Assembly (NCBI GenBank): GCA_038249195.1
Contig: JBBRWM010000012.1
Coordinates: 1 to 64,000 of the forward strand
Length of the DNA: 64,000 nt
Direction of reading: 5' to 3'
Source of the DNA: JAOUEA01 sp038249195
GTDB lineage: Bacteria > Actinomycetota > UBA4738 > HRBIN12
Shown: one piece after another, positions 58,713 through 64,000 of the stretch
Numbering within the stretch: position 1 is the first letter of the stretch
How the letters are laid out: every line of letters starts with the position of its first letter
Notes under the pieces: model-generated
What the model was told of the DNA's origin: nothing
Seen by the model: the letters and a program-made list of their open reading frames with translations, nothing else
The model's database searches: none
Made by a program: the position numbers and the translations under genes

Positions 58713-59777
58713 ATGCCTGCGGACGACGACGAGGCGCTCAGGCGATCCTGCACGCGTTCCTTGCATGGGCACGGCCTCCAGCGTCCCGGCGAGTTGCTCG
58801 CCGCCATCCCCGCGGATACCGAGGGCGACCGCTACGGCGAGGGCGGGGTGGTACAGGAGCTCGAGTCCGAGGTCGCCCGGCTGCTCGGCAAGCCCGCAAG
58901 CGTGTTCCTGCCCAGCGGCACGATGGCCCAGCAGATAGCGCTGAGGATCCATGCGGACCGGCGCAGGCGGAGGGCGGTGGTCTTCCATCCCGCGTGCCAT
59001 ATCGACCGTCACGAAGGGCGCGGGTACGAGCGGCTGCACCAGCTGGTGGGGCGACCGACGGGGGACGAGCACCGGCTCCTCGGCCTGGACGACCTGCGCG
59101 AGGTGGCCGAGCCGCCTGCCGCGCTGGTGCTCGAGCTGCCGCAGCGCGACCTCGGAGGATCGCTTCCCTCGTGGGAGGACCTCCAGGCGCAGGTGGCCTG
59201 GGCGCGGGAGCGGGGCGCCGCCGCCCACCTGGATGGGGCGCGGCTGTGGGAATGCGGCCCCGCGTACGACCGGCCGGTCCGGGAGGTGGCGGAGCCGTTC
59301 GACACCGTCTACGTCTCCTTCTACAAGAAGCTCGGGGGTCTGAGCGGCTGCTGCTTGGCGGGGCCGGAGGACACGATGGCCGAGGTGCGCGAATGGCGCC
59401 GACGTCACGGCGGCACGCTCTTCGCGCTGTGGCCGTACGCGGCGTCGGACCTCGCGGCCCTGCGGGCGCGGCTGCCGCGCATGGGCGCCTACCACGCGCA
59501 CGCGCTCGCGATCGCTGCTGCCCTGCGCGAGGTCCCCGGGGTCCGTGTGCTGCCCGACCCACCGCAGACCTCTATGATGCACATCCGTCTGCGAACGGAT
59601 GCGGACCGCATGCGCGCGGCGGCGCTCCGCCTAGCGAGGGATGAGGGGATCTGGACCTGGGCCCGGTCCTGGCCGTCGCCGCCGGGATCCGCGGAGGTCG
59701 AGCTGGACGTGGGCGACGCCACGCTGGGCATCGAGCCCGAGGAGATGGCTGACGTCGTGGGTCGGTTGCTCCGCTAG
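58713..59777 (+). CDS. threonine aldolase-like PLP enzyme (beta-eliminating lyase family)
   Basis: A 354-residue fold-type I PLP enzyme: GDRYGEGGVVQELESEVARLLG, then ASVFLPSGTMAQQIAL (PLP loop), HLDGARLWECG (cofactor Asp) and the Schiff-base lysine in YVSFYKKLGGLSGCCLAG. These match low-specificity L-threonine aldolases and related lyases. The His/Arg contacts were not checked in detail, so another beta-hydroxy amino acid is possible. The ATG follows TAGGCT (58701-58706) by 6 bases, a leaderless start. Confidence 0.82.
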   Translation: MPADDDEALRRSCTRSLHGHGLQRPGELLAAIPADTEGDRYGEGGVVQELESEVARLLGKPASVFLPSGTMAQQIALRIHADRRRRRAVVFHPACHIDRHEGRGYERLHQLVGRPTGDEHRLLGLDDLREVAEPPAALVLELPQRDLGGSLPSWEDLQAQVAWARERGAAAHLDGARLWECGPAYDRPVREVAEPFDTVYVSFYKKLGGLSGCCLAGPEDTMAEVREWRRRHGGTLFALWPYAASDLAALRARLPRMGAYHAHALAIAAALREVPGVRVLPDPPQTSMMHIRLRTDADRMRAAALRLARDEGIWTWARSWPSPPGSAEVELDVGDATLGIEPEEMADVVGRLLR

Positions 59778-59811
59778 CCCGTGCCGACATCGGCGGTAGG
59801 TTCTCCCCAGC

Positions 59812-60705
59812 ATGTGCGCCCTCGAACGAGCGTCCGATCGGCCGATCGTGGCCGTCGATCTCGGCGGCACGAACACCCGCGTCGCGCTCGTCGACGCGCA
59901 CGGGGACGTGATCGAACGCGACGAGGAGCGCACGGCCGTCGCCGATCAGCATCCCGACGATCTCGTCGCGTTGATCGCGAGGGTCTCGCACGGCAGCGGC
60001 GCGGTGCGCGCCGTGGTCGGGGTGCCCGGTCGGGTGAACTACGAGGAAGGGCGCTTGGAGTTCGCCCCGAACCTGCCGCCTCATTGGACCATCCACCTCA
60101 CCTCCGAGCGCCTTTCTGAGGCGACGGGGCTCTCGGTCGACCTCGCCAACGACGCCGACCTGGCGACGGTGGGTGAGCACCGATTCGGTGCCGGCAGGGG
60201 AACGAGCGACATGGTCTACCTGACGTTGTCCACCGGCGTGGGGAGCGGCGTCATCCTCGGCAACCGCCTCGCCCGAGGTCGCCGTTCGCTCGCGGAGGTC
60301 GGACACACCGTCATCGATCGGTGGGCGGACCCGGACCGGCGCACGCTCGAGGAGTCCGCGAGCGGCAGCGCGCTCGACCGTATGGCGCAGGCGGCGTCCC
60401 TGTCCGCGCGGGGGCACGCCGTGATCGAGTCGGCGCGCGCGGGCGACCCCGTCGCCGCGTCGGTCTGGGCGTCGATCGTCGCGGCGGCCGCCGTCGGCGT
60501 CGCGAACCTCGCTCACCTGTACTCGCCCGAGCTCATCGTGATCGGCGGCGGCCTCGGGCTGGTGGGGGAGGCGCTCTACGGCCCGTTGCGCGAGGCTCTC
60601 GAGACCTCCGGGCCCAAGGCCATGCCGCAACCCATCAGGATCGCGCCCGCCGAGCTGGGCGGCGACGCGGGCCTGATCGGCGTCGCGGGTTGGACGGCGG
60701 CCTGA
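59812..60705 (+). CDS. ROK-family sugar kinase (glucokinase-like)
   Basis: A 297-residue ROK protein: the phosphate-binding VAVDLGGTNTRVALVD at residues 13-28, DLANDADLATVGEHRFGAG (catalytic Asp in NDAD), LTLSTGVGSGVIL, and the C-terminal ELIVIGGGLGLVGEAL. It lacks the family's zinc-binding C-x-C-G-x2-G-C-x-E segment: the region after EVGHTVID reads DPDRRTLEESASGSALDR, with no cysteines. There is no N-terminal DNA-binding domain, so it is a kinase rather than a repressor. Glucose is the likely but unproven substrate and would fit release of glucose by the nearby GH65 enzyme. Confidence 0.85.
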   Translation: MCALERASDRPIVAVDLGGTNTRVALVDAHGDVIERDEERTAVADQHPDDLVALIARVSHGSGAVRAVVGVPGRVNYEEGRLEFAPNLPPHWTIHLTSERLSEATGLSVDLANDADLATVGEHRFGAGRGTSDMVYLTLSTGVGSGVILGNRLARGRRSLAEVGHTVIDRWADPDRRTLEESASGSALDRMAQAASLSARGHAVIESARAGDPVAASVWASIVAAAAVGVANLAHLYSPELIVIGGGLGLVGEALYGPLREALETSGPKAMPQPIRIAPAELGGDAGLIGVAGWTAA

Positions 60706-60753
60706 GCGTCCCCGCGGGAGTTCCGCGCCCGCGTGTCGATCCCGAGGTTGGCC

Positions 60754-61389
60754 TCACCCGCGGTCGTCACCGGCGTCGGGGGCCGGCCCCCGACCGCCTT
60801 GGGGCCTGCGTTGGGCCATGTCCTCAGCGGAGGACCTGAGCGCCTCGAGCGAGCCCGCGACCGTGCGCTCCCAGTGGCGCGCCACCGAGCGCCCCCAGAG
60901 GGCGCCCATGGCCCAGCCGTCGGTCCCCAGCTCGCCCGCGTACGCGAGCTCGGTCGCGGCGCCGTCCGCGATCGATGTGAGCGAGAACTGCTCGAGCACG
61001 AACGGAACGGGGCCACGCACGAGCCGGAACCCGATGCGCTCGGGGCGCTCGAACGACACGGTCTCGACCGTGACCGTCGTGAGCCTGCCCGCCTTCGTGC
61101 GGTGCGCCGCGAGCACGAGGTCCTCGCCCCTGTGCAGCACCTCGATCTTGTCTCGGAACGCTCGCGGGGGGTTCTTCGCGAGGTAGGGGACGGCGACGAG
61201 GTCGAACACCATCTCCCTGGGAGCGCGGATCTGCACCACCTGCGGTCCGAGGGGCCGGATCCGGCGACCCAAACCGACGTCGAGCGTGAGGCTTCCCGTG
61301 ACCACGAAGACGTAGATCGTGCCCGCTCCGATCACGAGCAGGGCGCCCGCGACGACGAGCACGATCGCCAGCCACGCCGTCGCAGACAT
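60754..61389 (-). CDS. membrane-anchored SRPBCC-fold protein
   Basis: A 211-residue protein: one N-terminal TM helix (AWLAIVLVVAGALLVIGAGT, residues 5-24), then a START-like SRPBCC domain (about 48-190) with VVQIRAPREMVFDLVAVPYLAK and VLEQFSLTSIADG. The fold usually forms a hydrophobic ligand cavity; the ligand is unknown. The ATG follows TAGGGT by 6 bases, a leaderless start. It is convergent with the ROK kinase gene. Confidence 0.8.
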   Translation of the reverse strand: MSATAWLAIVLVVAGALLVIGAGTIYVFVVTGSLTLDVGLGRRIRPLGPQVVQIRAPREMVFDLVAVPYLAKNPPRAFRDKIEVLHRGEDLVLAAHRTKAGRLTTVTVETVSFERPERIGFRLVRGPVPFVLEQFSLTSIADGAATELAYAGELGTDGWAMGALWGRSVARHWERTVAGSLEALRSSAEDMAQRRPQGGRGPAPDAGDDRG

Positions 61390-61457
61390 CGAGCCACCCT
61401 ACGGGGTGTCGCATCGGCACGAGCCCGGCCCCACCCGTTGCTCAGGACCTGTGGCCC

Positions 61458-62351
61458 TCAGACCCGCCGTTCGTGGGCGTCGCCCACGTACTGCGCGATG
61501 CCCGCGGCCGCCGCGCGCACGGCGTCGATGTCCACGCCATGGGAGATCCCCAGGTCGTCCAGGAGCTCGCAGAGCGACTCCGTTGCGAGGTTGCCGGGCG
61601 CGCCCGGCGCGTACGGGCACCCGCCCGTGCCGCCCGCCGAGGCGTCGTAGACGGCGATCCCCAACTCCAGCCCCGCCCGCACGTTCTCCAGCGCACGTCC
61701 GCGGGTGTCGTGCAGATGCAGCGCGACGCGCTCGACCGGGACATGGTCGAGGAGCATCGTGCCCACGCGGCGCACGTCGTCGGGCTCGGCGACGCCGATG
61801 GTGTCGCCGATCGAGATCTCGTCACAGCCGAGACCCAGCAGCATCTCCGCGACCTCGACCACCTTGCTGGCGTCCACCGCGCCCTCGTAGGTGCAGCCGA
61901 ACGCCGTGGAGACGTACCCGCGCCGCCACCATCCCAGCTCGGCCGCGCGCGCGAGCAGAGGGCCGAACGTGTGCAGCGAGCCCCCGATGCTCATGCCGAT
62001 GTTGGCCCGCGTGAAGGACTCGGACGCCGCCGTGAAGACTGCGATCGCCCCCACCCCGGCCCGCTCGGCGCGGTCCAGGCCGCGCATGTTGGGGACGAGC
62101 ACCGGGTAGCGGACCCCGTCGCGGGGGTGGATCCCGGCGACGACCTGTTCGGCGTCCGCGAGTTGCGGGATGGCGCGCGGGCTCACGAACGACGTGACCT
62201 CCACGACGGGGAGACCGGCCGCCGCGAGCGCATCGACGAACGCGACCTTCGCCTCGACGGGGACGAGCCCCGCCTCGTTCTGGAGCCCGTCGCGGGGCCC
62301 GACCTCGACCACCGTGACCGCCCGGGGGACGCTGTGTTCGGCCGCCATCAC
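61458..62351 (-). CDS. hydroxymethylglutaryl-CoA lyase
   Basis: A 297-residue DRE-TIM enzyme cleaving HMG-CoA to acetyl-CoA and acetoacetate, the last step of leucine breakdown. It has VVEVGPRDGLQNEAGLVP at about residues 15-32, EVTSFVSPRAIPQLADA, a metal site with HLHDTRGRALENV, and the catalytic-loop GGTGGCPYAPGAPGNLATE (Cys near residue 241). Its ATG overlaps the stop of the carboxylase gene (TGATG), so they form an operon. The pairing with a biotin-dependent carboxylase supports leucine catabolism. Confidence 0.93.
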   Translation of the reverse strand: MMAAEHSVPRAVTVVEVGPRDGLQNEAGLVPVEAKVAFVDALAAAGLPVVEVTSFVSPRAIPQLADAEQVVAGIHPRDGVRYPVLVPNMRGLDRAERAGVGAIAVFTAASESFTRANIGMSIGGSLHTFGPLLARAAELGWWRRGYVSTAFGCTYEGAVDASKVVEVAEMLLGLGCDEISIGDTIGVAEPDDVRRVGTMLLDHVPVERVALHLHDTRGRALENVRAGLELGIAVYDASAGGTGGCPYAPGAPGNLATESLCELLDDLGISHGVDIDAVRAAAAGIAQYVGDAHERRV

Positions 62352-64000
62352 GGCTCCTCAACCTCGAGCAAGACCTGGCCCTTCGCGACGACGTCGCCCG
62401 GGGTGGCGTGGATGGAGCGGACGATGCCCGCCGCGGGCGCCCGCATGCGCAGATGCATCTTCATCGCCTCCAACACCACCACCACCTGCCCCGTCGCGAC
62501 GGTGTCCCCGACCTCCACCACGACCTCAGTCACCGAGGCGGGCATCGGGGCACTCAGCGAGCCACCCGGGAGCGCGGCCGTCGCGGGCGCGAGCTCATCC
62601 TGCAGATCGTAGGCCCAGCCACGGTATTGCGCGTGTGTGCCGGCAACCACCACGTCGGGGTCGGGGGTGGCGCCCCCGAACGCATGCCAGGCGTCGCGCC
62701 CATCCACCGCCTCCGTGACGTGATCCGGCAGGGGCGGCACGTCGGGGCGCCAGACGTCGGTGACCCAGTCGGTGTCCGCGCGCCCTTCGACGACGTCCGG
62801 ATGGGCGAGCGCATCCAGCAGGAATCCGAGGTTGGTGCTGACGCCCACGATCCTCACTTCGGCGAGCGCCGCGGCCAGCCGCGCGAGGGCGGTCCGCCGG
62901 TCCTCGGCCACGGCGATGACCTTGGCGAGCAGGGGGTCGTAGCCCAGCCCGATCTGGTCGCCGGCGCGCAGGGCGGTGTCGATCCGCACGCCCGGCCAGC
63001 GCGGCATCGACAGGAGATCGACCCGCCCCGTGGAGGGCAGGAAGTCCGCCGCCGGATCCTCCGCGTATACGCGCGCCTCCACGGCGTGGCCGTTGATGTG
63101 CACGTCCCGCTGGGCCCATGCGAGCGCTTCGCCGGCGGCGATCGTGAGCTGCGCCCGCACCACATCGATGCCCGTAACCCCCTCGGTGACGGGATGCTCC
63201 ACCTGGAGCCGGGCGTTCATCTCCAGGAACGCCCAAGTGCCGTCGGCGCGCAGCAGGAACTCGGCGGTCCCCGCCCCCCGGTAGCCGGCCGAACGCGCCA
63301 CGGCGAGGGCGGCCTCGCCCAGCTCCCCGCGGAGCTCCGCGGTGACCGCGGGTGAGGGCGCCTCCTCGAGCACCTTCTGGTGCCGGCGCTGCAGCGAGCA
63401 GTCCCGCTCGCCGAGGTGCACGCCGTCGCCCGACCCGTCCACCAGCACCTGGATCTCCACGTGACGCGCCTGCTCGAGGCGGCGCTCCAGGAACACGCGC
63501 CCGTCGCCGAAGGCGGCGGCCGCCTCCGCGCGCGCCTCCGCCAGCGCTCCGGGGAGCGCGTCGGGCTCCTCCACGACCCGCATCCCGCGCCCCCCACCGC
63601 CGGCCGCCGCCTTCACCAGCACCGGATATCCCAGGCGGCCGGCCTCGCGCGCCAGGTCGTCATCCACGACCGCCTGCGCGTCGGATCCCGGCACGACGTG
63701 AACGCCCGATGCCTGCGCGAGCGCGCGCGCCTCGAGCTTGTCGCCCAGGCGACGCATCGCGTCCGGGGGTGGTCCGACCCACCGCAGGCCCGCGTCGAGG
63801 ACGAGCTGGGCGAACGACGCCCGCTCCGAGAGGAACCCGTACCCAGGGTGCACCGCGTCCGCGCCCACCTCGAGGGCCGCGGCCACGAGCCCCGGGCCGT
63901 CCAGGTACGAGTCCACCTCCGCGGAACGGTCGGCGAGCGCCACGTGCAGCGCCTCGCGGTCGCCCGGGCCCGCGGCCGCCGCGACGCCGATGCCCAGCTC
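62348..64000 (-). CDS. biotin-dependent acyl-CoA carboxylase, alpha subunit (methylcrotonyl-CoA type), 5' end outside window
   Basis: About 550 residues lie in the window; roughly 20 N-terminal residues are beyond the right edge. Biotin carboxylase: ADAVHPGYGFLSERASFAQL, the ATP-grasp loop AAGGGGRGMRVV, ERRLEQARHVEIQVLVDG, NARLQVEHPVTEGVTGID and EDPAADFLPSTG. The C-terminal BCCP domain has the biotinyl lysine in VLEAMKMHLRM. Coupling to HMG-CoA lyase makes 3-methylcrotonyl-CoA carboxylase (leucine breakdown) the best guess, but propionyl- or geranyl-CoA carboxylase alpha subunits look alike. The beta subunit is probably upstream, outside the window. Confidence 0.9.
   Translation of the reverse strand, partial: ELGIGVAAAAGPGDREALHVALADRSAEVDSYLDGPGLVAAALEVGADAVHPGYGFLSERASFAQLVLDAGLRWVGPPPDAMRRLGDKLEARALAQASGVHVVPGSDAQAVVDDDLAREAGRLGYPVLVKAAAGGGGRGMRVVEEPDALPGALAEARAEAAAAFGDGRVFLERRLEQARHVEIQVLVDGSGDGVHLGERDCSLQRRHQKVLEEAPSPAVTAELRGELGEAALAVARSAGYRGAGTAEFLLRADGTWAFLEMNARLQVEHPVTEGVTGIDVVRAQLTIAAGEALAWAQRDVHINGHAVEARVYAEDPAADFLPSTGRVDLLSMPRWPGVRIDTALRAGDQIGLGYDPLLAKVIAVAEDRRTALARLAAALAEVRIVGVSTNLGFLLDALAHPDVVEGRADTDWVTDVWRPDVPPLPDHVTEAVDGRDAWHAFGGATPDPDVVVAGTHAQYRGWAYDLQDELAPATAALPGGSLSAPMPASVTEVVVEVGDTVATGQVVVVLEAMKMHLRMRAPAAGIVRSIHATPGDVVAKGQVLLEVEEP

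Overview
This 64 kb window is high-GC, densely coding bacterial DNA that looks like the chromosome of an uncultured, deep-branching actinobacterium. The evidence is a DUF222/HNH (13E12-type) gene start carrying a GAAC-N4-GTTC LexA box, an L_180-class NAD-glutamate dehydrogenase, an OtsA/OtsB plus GH65 trehalose set, an ECF42 sigma factor with its DGPF partner, frequent GTG/TTG starts, and many start codons sitting 6-9 bases after a TAnnnT box, as expected for leaderless mRNAs. No tRNA, rRNA, CRISPR array, insertion sequence or phage structural gene was found. Species-level placement is not possible from this window.

Layout. 1-9 kb: a truncated SOS-type HNH gene, then accessory genes: a frameshifted MFS transporter, GNAT and DinB enzymes, two conserved unknowns, the ECF42/DGPF pair, a three-frame SDR relic, small membrane and SpoIIAA-like proteins and a frameshifted SHOCT gene. 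9.1-17.7 kb: a compact branched-chain amino-acid operon with a complete attenuator (promoter, 16-aa leader peptide, hairpins, terminator), a small unknown gene, then ilvB-ilvN-ilvC-leuA-leuB-cimA and a GNAT, nearly all joined by start/stop overlaps. 17.7-25.7 kb: a DD-peptidase, a large GGDEF-EAL protein, a class III aminotransferase, a VOC protein, serC and a 4-TM protein. 25.7-32.1 kb: a UspA-UspA-Rieske fusion flanked by paralogous 4-TM proteins, a DDAH-like hydrolase, a receiver-like membrane protein with a Gly/His/Asp repeat tail, OsmC, and a lipoprotein/membrane-protein pair. 32.1-46.3 kb: a homocysteine methyltransferase/MTHFR fusion, a secreted coiled-coil protein, the 1599-aa glutamate dehydrogenase, secreted and hydrolytic enzymes, and an intact two-component system. 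46.3-64 kb: an MFS transporter, otsA, otsB, a beta-phosphoglucomutase-GH65 phosphorylase fusion, arginine deiminase behind a short Arg-containing ORF, a second two-component system broken by frameshifts, a cNMP-binding protein, an aldolase-like PLP enzyme, a ROK kinase, and at the right edge HMG-CoA lyase with a biotin-dependent carboxylase alpha subunit.

How the parts work together. The ilv/leu/cim operon makes acetolactate and carries it through the reductoisomerase step, and starts both leucine and threonine-independent isoleucine synthesis. Transcription appears to be set by translation of a Val/Leu/Ile-rich leader. The right-edge pair points the other way, to leucine breakdown. OtsA/OtsB make trehalose. 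The GH65-PGM fusion could recover it (or a related disaccharide) phosphorolytically as glucose plus glucose 6-phosphate, and the ROK kinase could phosphorylate the glucose. Glutamate dehydrogenase, arginine deiminase and the DDAH-like enzyme indicate amino-acid catabolism.

The least explained items are the Usp-Usp-Rieske fusion with its flanking His-containing 4-TM paralogues, the receiver-TM-repeat protein, the small gene inserted between the ilv attenuator and ilvB, and the two start-site oddities (a CTG start for the GH65 fusion and an Arg-containing leader ORF before arcA). Five loci are broken by single- or double-base indels while long housekeeping genes are intact. Gene decay and uneven assembly quality cannot be separated here.
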